This document shows, piece by piece, positions 19,463 through 28,357 of a DNA stretch of 64,000 nt. This stretch comes from Marinobacter caseinilyticus (GTDB taxonomy: Bacteria; Pseudomonadota; Gammaproteobacteria; Pseudomonadales; Oleiphilaceae). How positions within the stretch are numbered: the first letter of the stretch is position 1; the number at the start of each line of letters is the position of its first letter. The position numbers and the translations under genes are program-made. The DNA lies in assembly GCF_011074955.1 (NCBI RefSeq), contig NZ_WUQJ01000017.1, forward strand, positions 1 to 64,000, written 5' to 3'. The notes beneath the pieces were generated by a model that did not search any database, was not told the origin of the DNA, and worked only from the letters and a program-made list of their open reading frames with translations.

Positions 19463-21796
19463 TTAATCTTTTCGACTGAGCCGAAGATTATCAATAATGG
19501 ATTCAAGCGCCCGATCGAAGATGAGGCCGTCATCCAGCATGCTTAACTCGCCCGTCGCTAACGCTTTTGCCACTGTTTCCCGCTGATATTCGGCGACTTT
19601 GGCACCGTTACGATTGACGAAGATATACTTGCCCGTGGCTTTGATGAATGCCGCCAGTTTGCATCGGACCTTCTGGTCGCCGGTCATCAATTCAATCCAT
19701 GACCCCACTCGCATTTTATCTGCCAGCTCAAGCCATTGCGGCTCGACGCCGGGCGCCGAATGTTCGGAGCCAGCCGACGAGGGCAATGTCCCGGACACGG
19801 TGTCGTTGACCGGGGCTTGCCCTTCTGGCTGGACAGGTACCGCAGGCTCAGGTTGCCTTGCTTTACCTGTCAGATCATCCTGCCCACCATTGTTAGAGGA
19901 GGTTTGCGGTGCAGCGGAGATGGCGCCCTGTGCAGAGGGAGTTGATGGCTGAGGCGCTTCTTTCCGGTATGAAACCAGCTGCTGCATCACGTCCACATGA
20001 GCGAGCTCCAGATCCCGAACCACCGAATCTATTGCAAACGGATCCCATGCAATGCTCTGCAGCGAGCTGCGAAGGGTATCAACAATATTCGGAATCGCCC
20101 GCAGCAATTCGCCCCGTGTCTGATCGGTTGTCGGCCGCGGATCGACACTCCAAACCAAGCGTCTAGTGAATTCGGTTACCTGTGACCAAAGCGCACTTTC
20201 CGCGCCTTCGCGCAACAAAACCCACTGTAAATATTTACGCCAGGGTTCCCGCAGCATCGCGGCTACCGGCGCGGGCACCTGATAATCTGCCATCACTCCG
20301 GTCAGCATGGCATCAACGGATTCGCGGGCGCCGTCCTGGCGCGCCCTGCCCTCTTCGGCGTCGCGAAGGCGCTGTTCGACCAATTCTCGACGTCGGCGAT
20401 CCAGGTCCATAAAGTGACTGAAATCTTTCAGCAACTCGGCAAACAGCTCGACGTTGTCAGTAAACTCCGTCAGCAGGCGATCCACGACAGATTCGATTTT
20501 TTCTCGTAGTGGGTCCCGCTGACCCTCCGGCTTCTCATTCCAGCCTATTCCGGCCATCGCAAGTTCATTGAGCAGTTTTCGGGCCGGATGCCCTCCGCGG
20601 TTAAAAAAGCTACGATCACACAGCGCGACCTTGAGCACCGGGATTTGCAGCCGTCCGATCAATGCCTTCATCGTCGCCGGAAGCTGCCGGTCCTCCAGAA
20701 TGAAATCAAACAGCATAGTGACCAGATTGATAACATCGTTGTCGATCTGCTGGACTGAGTAAACCTCGCCAGAATCCGGCTTTAAAACCAGACGCAATTG
20801 GGCCGACAAGGACACAATACCTGCCCCGCCCGTATTTGCGCCCGGCGCCTGAATCTGCCCCAGTCTTGCCATCAGGCTGCGGGTGTCGAGCAGCCGTCCA
20901 CCGGCGCCTTGCGTGCGGAGAACTCCGTCAGAGGCGTCTTGGTGCAACAGCGCGCTCAGCTCAGAAAAGGTCGCGTCGCCGCCGGTCACCGGATTCCCGT
21001 CATAACCGTAGCCATTCTCGGAGTCTGCTCCCGAATCGACCCTCGGTGGTACCGCCCGGCGAGATGCCTTGTTCCCGGCTCGCTGGCCGCTGGCGCCGCG
21101 CGTCGCCTGAGTATGCGTAAGGTCTGGCAAAACGCCCTCAGAGATCAATAACTTGTTGGCATCGTCATAAAGAACTTCGAGACTGCCAACCAGCAGCTTG
21201 TCAAACAGTTTAAGTACCACCAACTTGGCGCGGATATCCACGTCAAGGTCACCGCTGGCTTCCGCCAATGCCGTGCAAATCACTTCTGGACTCAATGGCA
21301 TCTGCCGGTCACTCAGCCGGATACCAGGTACCAAGTGAGATACCCGCGCAAACAACAAGGCAATTGAGTCCACATGCAAACCGCGCAGCTTGGTCATCAA
21401 ATTGTCGATGGCCACTTTTTGTTCCAGGTCAGCGTGGCCCACCAATGTCAGCGAGTCCTGGTCGATATCCTCCAGGGCCTGACTGCCGGGCTGTGGGTCA
21501 AATCGGCCAAGCTCGTTGAACGCGCGACTCACCCCCTGCAATACGGAGAGCGACATGTGTTTGCGTCGTAACCGGAGTTCTCTCATTGCGTCGAAATAGG
21601 CGGTTTGCTCCTTATTCGAATCCGCACGGTCGGCCATTTTGAACAAAGCGTCATCCGAGCCATCGAAAAACTCGGTAAGGAGCTTTTTGAGTGACTGACT
21701 GGATACGTCTCGCAATCGAACCAGAGAAGCAGGCATATTGAACCGGTCATGGCCCTGCTTGCTGGTGAGATTGACGACTTTGTTGTCCTGAGCCAT
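19463..21796 (-). CDS. DUF1631 family protein
   Basis: A 777-residue protein of a conserved family of unknown function. The N-terminal two thirds are helical (RLRDVSSQSLKKLLTEFFDGSDD near residue 27). A low-complexity stretch lies near residues 225-265. A large central helical domain follows (VDRLLTEFTDNVELFAELLKDFSHFMD around 450). A Pro/Gln/Ser-rich linker spans about 625-690. The compact C-terminal domain (about 690-777) contains WIELMTGDQKVRCKLAAFI and KYIFVNRNGAKV. There is no signal peptide or membrane segment. It is upstream of ampD on the same strand with a 171-base gap and divergent from nadC, a neighbourhood also seen in relatives. The ATG start is well supported. Confidence 0.85.
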   Translation of the reverse strand: MAQDNKVVNLTSKQGHDRFNMPASLVRLRDVSSQSLKKLLTEFFDGSDDALFKMADRADSNKEQTAYFDAMRELRLRRKHMSLSVLQGVSRAFNELGRFDPQPGSQALEDIDQDSLTLVGHADLEQKVAIDNLMTKLRGLHVDSIALLFARVSHLVPGIRLSDRQMPLSPEVICTALAEASGDLDVDIRAKLVVLKLFDKLLVGSLEVLYDDANKLLISEGVLPDLTHTQATRGASGQRAGNKASRRAVPPRVDSGADSENGYGYDGNPVTGGDATFSELSALLHQDASDGVLRTQGAGGRLLDTRSLMARLGQIQAPGANTGGAGIVSLSAQLRLVLKPDSGEVYSVQQIDNDVINLVTMLFDFILEDRQLPATMKALIGRLQIPVLKVALCDRSFFNRGGHPARKLLNELAMAGIGWNEKPEGQRDPLREKIESVVDRLLTEFTDNVELFAELLKDFSHFMDLDRRRRELVEQRLRDAEEGRARQDGARESVDAMLTGVMADYQVPAPVAAMLREPWRKYLQWVLLREGAESALWSQVTEFTRRLVWSVDPRPTTDQTRGELLRAIPNIVDTLRSSLQSIAWDPFAIDSVVRDLELAHVDVMQQLVSYRKEAPQPSTPSAQGAISAAPQTSSNNGGQDDLTGKARQPEPAVPVQPEGQAPVNDTVSGTLPSSAGSEHSAPGVEPQWLELADKMRVGSWIELMTGDQKVRCKLAAFIKATGKYIFVNRNGAKVAEYQRETVAKALATGELSMLDDGLIFDRALESIIDNLRLSRKD

Positions 21797-22109
21797 AAAG
21801 GCTTTCTCCGGTTTTGCGTTGATTCGCGCGTTGTTGCTTCATCATAGGCGCTCGACACGTCATCTTGTGTCAGGAATTGTCACCTTTTGTGATACCCGGA
21901 ACCCGTTCACATTTATACCGTCAAGCCCTCGTCATTATGGACGATGAAGCGGATTAACAACCCACAAAGCCAGTCATCGAAGCGAAAACCCGACGCTCAG
22001 CGTCAGTTTTGTTACAAACAAGTGCCTGACACCGGATTGGGTTGGCTCTGGTCCGTTTGAGGCTATAGAATCGGTGTCCTTTTTCAGCCGTCAGCCAGAG
22101 CACACAGTT
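21797..22109. other. Divergent intergenic region, DUF1631 / nadC
   Basis: This 313-base gap holds no gene I can support. It contains the nadC promoter candidate and a hairpin-forming inverted repeat (GACGC-TCA-GCGTC at 21992-22004, flanked by AAAAC and GTTTT). It also holds the palindrome TTTGTTACAAA at 22008-22018 and the imperfect dyad GTCAC...GTGAtAC near 21878-21894. The dyads could be operators, but I recognise no known regulator's site. Confidence 0.5.
22042..22069 (+). promoter_or_regulatory. Candidate nadC promoter
   Basis: TTGGCT (22042-22047) and TATAGA (22064-22069) are separated by 16 bases, with the -10 ending 40 bases before the nadC start codon. Each hexamer matches four or five of six consensus positions. 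Confidence 0.5.
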
Positions 22110-22964
22110 ATGATTAAACCCCTTGCAGAACCATTACGACAGGCGCGGATAGAAAGTGTCGCCCTGAGTTTGAGAGAGGACATTGGCGACGGCGATATTA
22201 CGGCAGCACTAATACCTGCAGGTAAAGAAACAACCGGACAGGTCATTACCCGTCAGCCCGCCGTGATCGCTGGCAAAGCCTGGGTAGATGAAGTTTTTCG
22301 ACAGGTTGACCCAACGGTGACGCTGAACTGGAAGGTAGCGGATGGCGAGTCCGCTCAGCCGAATCAAGTGCTGTTCACATGCAAAGGCAAGGCCCGCAGC
22401 CTGCTCACCTCGGAACGAGCCGCTCTGAACTGGCTGCAAACGCTATCCGGCGTGGCAACCCGTTGCTCGCAGTACGCCCACCTGGTTGAGCACACGTCGG
22501 TTAAACTGCTTGATACCCGCAAGACACTGCCAGGATTGAGGCTTGCGCAGAAATACGCCGTCACATGTGGCGGCTGTTACAATCACCGCCTCGGGCTCTA
22601 CGATGCCTTTCTGATCAAGGAAAACCACATTGCAGCCTGCGGCTCCATTGCTCTTGCCGTGGCGGCAGCCAGAAAGCTGGCGCCCGGACGTCCGGTAGAA
22701 GTGGAGACCGAGAATCTTGACGAACTGAATCAGGCGCTGGCGGCCCAAGCCGACATAATAATGCTCGACGAATTTTCTTTGAGTGACATGCGGACCGCCG
22801 TTGTGCTGGCTAAAGGCGTGTCTAAACTGGAAGCGTCCGGTGGTATCAATGAAAAAACACTGGTTGCTGTCGCGGAAACCGGTGTTGATTATATTTCGAT
22901 TGGCACTTTGACCAAAGATTTGACAGCGATCGACTTGTCCATGCGACTGAGCGAACTTGTCTAA
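22110..22964 (+). CDS. nadC: Nicotinate-nucleotide pyrophosphorylase (carboxylating)
   Basis: Converts quinolinate and PRPP to nicotinate mononucleotide in de novo NAD synthesis. The 284-residue product has the family blocks [15 protein letters not shown] near residue 16, the phosphoribosyl-binding [12 protein letters not shown] near 136-147, [18 protein letters not shown] next to it, and the C-terminal barrel motif [10 protein letters not shown]. The ATG at 22110 gives [17 protein letters not shown]; the frame extends 12 codons upstream without family similarity. It is divergent from DUF1631. Confidence 0.96.
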   Translation: MIKPLAEPLRQARIESVALSLREDIGDGDITAALIPAGKETTGQVITRQPAVIAGKAWVDEVFRQVDPTVTLNWKVADGESAQPNQVLFTCKGKARSLLTSERAALNWLQTLSGVATRCSQYAHLVEHTSVKLLDTRKTLPGLRLAQKYAVTCGGCYNHRLGLYDAFLIKENHIAACGSIALAVAAARKLAPGRPVEVETENLDELNQALAAQADIIMLDEFSLSDMRTAVVLAKGVSKLEASGGINEKTLVAVAETGVDYISIGTLTKDLTAIDLSMRLSELV

Positions 22965-23062
22965 GCTCCCCGCAATGGTAAGCCCGGCATTCCGGCCGCG
23001 CTCAGAAAACCACGTGTTCGTTATGGAACAGAGGCAACACCGCATGACAGGCAAGGATACCC

Positions 23063-25810
23063 GTGAAAACCACTGAGCATCAGCGATCTCCTTTGTCTTG
23101 GTTCGCGACAATCGGCCATTGGGCGGTATTTATCGCGCTTGGCACCCTAAGCGCATTGTTTGTTACGCCCGGATCCAATATACCGGCCTTATGGTTGGCA
23201 TCCGGTTATGGCCTGGCGCTGCTACTGCACGCGGGCCCTCAGGCAATGGTCACGACCATTATTGGGACACTGTTGGCAGTGATTGCCCAGGTCGTACTAA
23301 TTCCTGCTGCTGCGAACCCAACTGGCCTATTATCGCTGTTGGCACTTTTTGCCTACGGCATTATCACACCCCTGATAACCTGGTGGACTTATCACAAGGC
23401 ATCCAGGCACTCATTGCCTTTGGTCAGCTATGTGGCGTTCCTCTGGCTGCTAGGGACACTGATTCTGGCGTCTGTACTGGCAACACTGCCCCTGTTACTG
23501 GCCGCATTCCTGGGACCGGCGTCTGCTGCAGCGTCCGACACGCTGTTGCTTCAAGGCGCCTTTGGCGCTTTTCTTGGCAGCCTGATTATCGCCCCGACGG
23601 TGTTGGCTCTGGCAAGAAAACCGTCGCCAAGGCAACTATTTTGGCGCCCTCTGGAGTGGCTTGCCTGGGTGTGTGGACTCGCCTTTGTGGTCGCCATGGC
23701 AGCCCATCAACCCACCCAAACACTCTTCTTACTACTGCCCCTGATGACCTGGGCCGCCACCCGCTTTTCGCTGCCAGGCGCCATGTTGGCCATCGGTGTT
23801 GCCGGCCTGAGTGGACTGATCTGCTCGATCATGTCATTACCCGCGGGTGACGCCGATAGCCGCTACCTGCTGTCAGAAACCCTGATCGCGATGATGGTGG
23901 CAGCGTCCTGTTATGTCCGCGTGTTACTGGAGGACCGTGAGCGGATTGAAAATGGGCTGGAAGCCGAGGTGGAGGAACGAACCCGCGAATTGCAGCTCAC
24001 GAATTACGAATTAAAGGACGAAATATTTGTCCGCCAGCAGGCCGAGAAGTCATTCCGCCGCTCCTCTCGCCACTACCGGGCTCTGTTCGAAACAGCCGGC
24101 AATCCAATCATTGTTATTGACGATAAGATCAAGGTCCGTCAGTGGAACGGTGCAGCCGAGGCTTTATTCGGCTATAGCCGTGACGAAGCCGTTGGCCGCA
24201 GCTTAACCGACACGTTTATTCCTTCAACACAAAAGGATGAACTGACCTGGAAAATTCTCAAGGTGCTCAACACAGGTCTGACCCAAGATACCATTGAGAC
24301 AGAAATCCGCGACTACAGTGGCAGCACCCACATTATTCTCTGGAACCTGAACCGGCTCCATGAAGACGAAGATGACGGTCGGGCTCAGATGATTTTGATC
24401 GGCCAGGACATATCGGAAATCAGACGCACCCAAGACCAGTTGCATTACTTGGCGCATTACGATGTCCTGACGGATACCGCCAATCGTCGTCTGTTCGAGG
24501 ATCGTTGCCGCCGTGCCATCACCAGTTCACTGCGGCATGGTCACCATTGCGCCCTGATTGGACTGGATATTGATCACTTTAAACGGGTCAACGACACCCT
24601 TGGTCACGACGCTGGCGACCGACTGCTTCAGGAACTGGCCCGCCGACTCAGGAACAGCTTACGGGAAGAAGATACCATCGCCCGCCTGGGCGGTGACGAA
24701 TTCGCGGTACTGTTGAATCAGGTTAACGGAGCCGAAGGCTGCGATAAGGTCGCGCGGGCATTACTGGATGCCATAACCCAACCGATCGAGGTGCCGGGCG
24801 GCGAGCTGGTGATCACATCCAGTATTGGCATAACGTTGGCGCCGGAAGATGGCAACACTTACGAGGATCTGCTGAAGAATGCCGATATGGCCATGTATCG
24901 AGCCAAAAAAGCGGGCCGCAACAACATCCAATTCTTCTCCAGCGATATGAATATTGAGATGCAGCGCCAAATGACGCTCGAGCGCGAGTTACGGGAAGGC
25001 ATCAAAATGGGTCAGATGGAACTGCACTACCAACCCATTCTCTGCGTGAAAACCGGACGCATCTCTGGGCTCGAAGCGCTCCTGCGCTGGAACCATCCCA
25101 CCAAAGGCCTGCTGTCGCCCCAGGACTTCATCGACGTCGCAGAACAAACCGGCCATCTCCAGACTCTTGGCGAGTGGGTATGCCACAACGCCTGCCTTCA
25201 GGCTCGCGCGATCCAGACCATGAGCGGCTCCCCGATCACGATCAACATCAATCTATCCTCTCGCCAATACAATCACCCCAGACTGGCCGACCAACTCGAT
25301 CGGATCATTAATGAGACCCGAATCGACCCGGCGCTGCTGCTGATTGAAATCGACGAGCGCACACTCTCCGACCGTCTGGATGAAACCGCCAAAACCTTAC
25401 AACGACTCAAACAGCTAGGGTTGGGGCTGGTACTGGACCGATTTGGCAGCGGCCTATCCTCACTAAGGCTACTCCGGGACCTGCCGTTCGACCAGGTCAA
25501 GATTGATCAGCATTTACTGCACCACGCACCTTATGAGGAAAATACCGGCGCCATCGTTCACACCCTGATCAACCTGGCCAGACAATTGTCACTGACCGTT
25601 GTGGCGGCAGGCATAGAAACGGCTGATCAGGATTCGTTCCTGAGAAAGGCCGGCTGCCACTTGGCACAAGGTCACCGCTTCTGCCCCGCGGTATCCAGTG
25701 AGGAACTCGCAAGTCTGTTCCATCGACTTAAGGGTGGCCACTCATTGCTGCCGGCGGACCAGTATACTTTGCCCCTACCGGGTGACGCGTCTTTCGGCCA
25801 CGACGCCTGA
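23063..25810 (+). CDS. MASE1-PAS-GGDEF-EAL protein with a degenerate EAL domain
   Basis: A 915-residue membrane c-di-GMP protein. An N-terminal MASE1-like sensor of about eight membrane segments (residues 15-290) leads through a coiled coil (about 300-335) to a PAS domain (about 345-460), a GGDEF domain and an EAL domain (about 650-890). GGDEF is intact at 542-546, with an RxxD inhibitory site (REED) five residues before it, so cyclase activity is likely. The EAL motif is present near 671-673, but the usual DDFG is DRFG (Arg793) and the usual AEGVE is AAGIE (Ala849), so phosphodiesterase activity is doubtful. The GTG start follows AAGGA. It lies 98 bases after nadC. Confidence 0.93.
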   Translation: MKTTEHQRSPLSWFATIGHWAVFIALGTLSALFVTPGSNIPALWLASGYGLALLLHAGPQAMVTTIIGTLLAVIAQVVLIPAAANPTGLLSLLALFAYGIITPLITWWTYHKASRHSLPLVSYVAFLWLLGTLILASVLATLPLLLAAFLGPASAAASDTLLLQGAFGAFLGSLIIAPTVLALARKPSPRQLFWRPLEWLAWVCGLAFVVAMAAHQPTQTLFLLLPLMTWAATRFSLPGAMLAIGVAGLSGLICSIMSLPAGDADSRYLLSETLIAMMVAASCYVRVLLEDRERIENGLEAEVEERTRELQLTNYELKDEIFVRQQAEKSFRRSSRHYRALFETAGNPIIVIDDKIKVRQWNGAAEALFGYSRDEAVGRSLTDTFIPSTQKDELTWKILKVLNTGLTQDTIETEIRDYSGSTHIILWNLNRLHEDEDDGRAQMILIGQDISEIRRTQDQLHYLAHYDVLTDTANRRLFEDRCRRAITSSLRHGHHCALIGLDIDHFKRVNDTLGHDAGDRLLQELARRLRNSLREEDTIARLGGDEFAVLLNQVNGAEGCDKVARALLDAITQPIEVPGGELVITSSIGITLAPEDGNTYEDLLKNADMAMYRAKKAGRNNIQFFSSDMNIEMQRQMTLERELREGIKMGQMELHYQPILCVKTGRISGLEALLRWNHPTKGLLSPQDFIDVAEQTGHLQTLGEWVCHNACLQARAIQTMSGSPITININLSSRQYNHPRLADQLDRIINETRIDPALLLIEIDERTLSDRLDETAKTLQRLKQLGLGLVLDRFGSGLSSLRLLRDLPFDQVKIDQHLLHHAPYEENTGAIVHTLINLARQLSLTVVAAGIETADQDSFLRKAGCHLAQGHRFCPAVSSEELASLFHRLKGGHSLLPADQYTLPLPGDASFGHDA

Positions 25811-25854
25811 GTCCTGTCATGAGCCCAAGACACACAAGGGCGTTGAGTCCGGCC

Positions 25855-26178
25855 CTACTTGCCTGACAGCAGGCGATCCATAAGCTTAAGCTCCTGCACC
25901 AGGGCCCCACCAGAGTGCCTCCGTGCCTGAAAATACTCTTCGGCCATCGGTGCCATACCAGACACCTGAGGCAGTGTACGACCCTGTTCAACCAGCACCT
26001 TCATCTTGGGCAGAAAAATGAACTGAAGCCATTCGGTGAATTCCAGTGTATCGACACAGAACGGCTTATCGCTCTGCAATGCCGAGGGCATCGGGGTCTC
26101 CGTGGCCCAGACCGATAAACGCCTCAATTCGGCCTCGATACGAAGCAAACTGTCAGCGACTTCATCGACATTCTGCAT
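25855..26178 (-). CDS. yqcC: YqcC family protein
   Basis: A 107-residue cytosolic helical protein of the YqcC family, of unknown function; in E. coli yqcC lies beside the tRNA pseudouridine synthase gene truC. Conserved features here are the N-terminal helix VADSLLRIEAELRRLSVW, the DTLEFTEWLQFIFLPKMK core and LPQVSGMAPMAEEYF. The ATG at 26178 is chosen because family members start just before the first helix; a 10-residue upstream extension is open but unlike the family. It ends a minus-strand cluster, 35 bases downstream of parA. No truC is nearby, so the context differs from E. coli. Confidence 0.88.
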   Translation of the reverse strand: MQNVDEVADSLLRIEAELRRLSVWATETPMPSALQSDKPFCVDTLEFTEWLQFIFLPKMKVLVEQGRTLPQVSGMAPMAEEYFQARRHSGGALVQELKLMDRLLSGK

Positions 26179-26213
26179 GGCATGTCTCCGTTCCAATAAC
26201 ATTCCCACAGAGT

Positions 26214-27008
26214 TCAGACCAGTGGCGCCAACTGCACGGTTTCCCCCTGAAGGTGACGGAATAGGTCAACATACTGCTGTGTCAGCGTGTGTTTAGGCGC
26301 AAAGTGAATCAATGGCTGGCCCGCCTGGTGGGACTCCTTCATTTTGACGGAACTCGACAAACGCACAGGCAATACCGGCAAGCCTTCTTCAATCAACTCA
26401 AGCACCAACTGGCGAGGCAGCGATGCGCGGGCCTGAAACTGGTTCGCGATGATCCCTTCTACCGCCAGGTTCTCGTTGTGGTCTTCCTGCAAGTCGCGAA
26501 TTTCGTTCAACAGGCTATACAGCGCCTGTCTGGAAAAGTCGTCACAATCGAAGGGAATCAGGCAGCGTTCGGCAGCGATAAGCGCAGAACGAGTGTAAAA
26601 GTTGAGCGCCGGTGCGGTATCGATATAAATTTCATCGAAATTCTCACCCAGTTTCTTAAGCGCTTCACGCAATTTGTAAATCTTGTGCTTCGCCTCAAGC
26701 TTACGCTCAAGGAAGTCCAGCTCCGGGCTGGAAGGCAACACAAACAAATTATCGAAGGGTGAGGCATGCACAAATTCGTCTGGTCGACGATTGAACACGG
26801 TGAACGCCACGGTTTGTTCCAACAGGTCAGCAACCGTGTCACGCAACGCACTGGCAGGCTTGCCCAACAAGTAGTGGGTAGAATTACCTTGTGGATCAAG
26901 ATCAACGACAAGGGTCCGGTTACCACGAGCCGCGCTGATTGCGGCCAGATTGCACGTGATGCTGGATTTTCCAACACCGCCTTTCTGATTGAATACCACT
27001 CGTCTCAT
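26214..27008 (-). CDS. Orphan ParA-family ATPase
   Basis: A 264-residue ParA/MinD-type ATPase. The deviant Walker A motif is FNQKGGVGKSSITCN (residues 5-19), the switch I motif VVDLDPQGNST near 35, and Walker B IYIDTAPALNFYT near 127. ParA proteins form ATP-dependent dimers that bind DNA or membranes non-specifically and position cargo. No parB, no ParB-type partner and no parS-like palindrome is seen nearby. Its neighbours are hda 69 bases upstream and yqcC 35 bases downstream on the same strand. The ATG at 27008 follows AGAGGG. Cargo and function are unknown. Confidence 0.9.
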   Translation of the reverse strand: MRRVVFNQKGGVGKSSITCNLAAISAARGNRTLVVDLDPQGNSTHYLLGKPASALRDTVADLLEQTVAFTVFNRRPDEFVHASPFDNLFVLPSSPELDFLERKLEAKHKIYKLREALKKLGENFDEIYIDTAPALNFYTRSALIAAERCLIPFDCDDFSRQALYSLLNEIRDLQEDHNENLAVEGIIANQFQARASLPRQLVLELIEEGLPVLPVRLSSSVKMKESHQAGQPLIHFAPKHTLTQQYVDLFRHLQGETVQLAPLV

Positions 27009-27077
27009 ATCGCCCTCTGGCTTTCCAGTCCTGAAAATATCTTGCACGCACCCATGCGAATTGTCGCCAAGGACGCA

Positions 27078-27773
27078 TTACCAGGCCATTACCGACTTCA
27101 CGAACGGAATGGTTAGTTTTCGTTGTTCCCGTAACGAGTTCTCATCCAGCCTGTCGAGTATGGCCAACAGTGCGCCCAGCTTTCGAGGCGCTCGCCTCAT
27201 AATGAATGTCGCTACATCATCACTCACCAACAAGCCCCGCTTCTCGGCCCGCGCACGCAATATTTTCAGCCGGTCATCGTCACGATAAATTCCCAGTTGA
27301 AGCAGCATGCCATGCTGCAACCGCGACACCAGATCTTCAAGTTCCAGACTACACGACCCAGGCGTCTCCCGAAGACTGATGATCAACGAGTGCCCACGGT
27401 CCAGTACACGATTGTACAGATGGAATACGGCTTCTTCCCAGTCTGGCCGACCTGCAATAAGATCGAGATCGTCCAGGCCGACCAGTGAGGGGTATTCGAG
27501 ACCGTCGAGCGAATCGGGGCCGAAGCGCAGCAACTCCTCCAAGCTCAAGCAAACAGCAACATCGCCTTGATGCTCGACCTGATGGCAAGCTGCCTGGAGC
27601 AGGTGGCTTTTGCCGGTATCTTCATCCCCACACAGCAGCACCACGGGCTGCACCCGAGTGCGACACAATTCAGCCAGCCGGATGGCTGCGGTCGCATTCC
27701 GGTCGCCGTGAAAGTTATCAAATTGGGCGTCGTCACTCAGACGTACGCCCAGGGTTAGCTGCGGGCTGGTCAT
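27078..27773 (-). CDS. hda: DnaA regulatory inactivator Hda
   Basis: Hda binds the DNA-loaded beta clamp and stimulates ATP hydrolysis by DnaA, preventing re-initiation of replication. The 231-residue protein has the N-terminal clamp-binding motif QLTLGV (residues 5-10, usual form QL-x-LPL), a Walker A in CGDEDTGKSHLLQ and a Walker B-like VGLDDLDLI. The C-terminal AAA+ lid region contains the arginine-finger segment RAPRKLGALLAILDRLD. The ATG at 27773 overlaps the stop codon of the phosphatidyltransferase gene by four bases (ATGA). Confidence 0.95.
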   Translation of the reverse strand: MTSPQLTLGVRLSDDAQFDNFHGDRNATAAIRLAELCRTRVQPVVLLCGDEDTGKSHLLQAACHQVEHQGDVAVCLSLEELLRFGPDSLDGLEYPSLVGLDDLDLIAGRPDWEEAVFHLYNRVLDRGHSLIISLRETPGSCSLELEDLVSRLQHGMLLQLGIYRDDDRLKILRARAEKRGLLVSDDVATFIMRRAPRKLGALLAILDRLDENSLREQRKLTIPFVKSVMAW

Positions 27774-28327
27774 CCCTGCTTTGAGCGCCATGCTCGTCCC
27801 GTCCAAGTGATCACATAATGCAACCCGCTGACAATGGCTGAAACGGCCACCAGGTCAATGCCCAACGGCAACACCCAAGGTTTCATCGGCAGCCCTGCAA
27901 GTAACATCACGATTGCCAGCACCACGACAATCTGAATCAGTGTGTTCAACTTACCCAGCAGGCTGGGTTGCAGTTCAAAGCGACCGACACCGTAATGGAA
28001 GGCCAGCCCACCCACAACAATCAGAAGGTCCCGCCCCAACACCACGAGGAAAAGCCAGCCAGGGAGGACACCCGTCCAGGTCAGCATCAGGTAAGCGGTT
28101 ATCAGTAACGCCTTATCCGCCAACGGATCGGCAATGGCTCCCAACCGTGACCGCCAATTGAACTGGCGCGCCAGGAAGCCATCAAAGCCGTCGGTAAGGG
28201 CAGCGGCAAAAAATACCAGCAATGCTAAGCGATACTGAGCTTCCAGCAAGGCCATGGCGAACGGAATAATCAGCAGCACCCTCAAAAAGGTCAGTGCATT
28301 GGGAATCCAGCGCCATTGCTCTGCCAT
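27770..28327 (-). CDS. CDP-alcohol phosphatidyltransferase family protein
   Basis: An integral membrane enzyme of 185 residues that should transfer a phosphatidyl group from CDP-diacylglycerol to an alcohol, as in phosphatidylglycerophosphate synthase. The family signature DG-x2-DG-x2-AR-x8-G-x3-D-x3-D is complete between residues 46 and 70 (DGFDGFLAR through GAIADPLAD). About five membrane helices surround it. The protein is about the size of PgsA, but gammaproteobacteria in which this gene sits with hda usually have a separate pgsA, so the acceptor is uncertain. It is coupled to hda and lies 30 bases after DUF2066. Confidence 0.9.
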   Translation of the reverse strand: MAEQWRWIPNALTFLRVLLIIPFAMALLEAQYRLALLVFFAAALTDGFDGFLARQFNWRSRLGAIADPLADKALLITAYLMLTWTGVLPGWLFLVVLGRDLLIVVGGLAFHYGVGRFELQPSLLGKLNTLIQIVVVLAIVMLLAGLPMKPWVLPLGIDLVAVSAIVSGLHYVITWTGRAWRSKQG

Positions 28328-28357
28328 GCTTATAACTCCGCTCCAGTCGCCAGCAAA

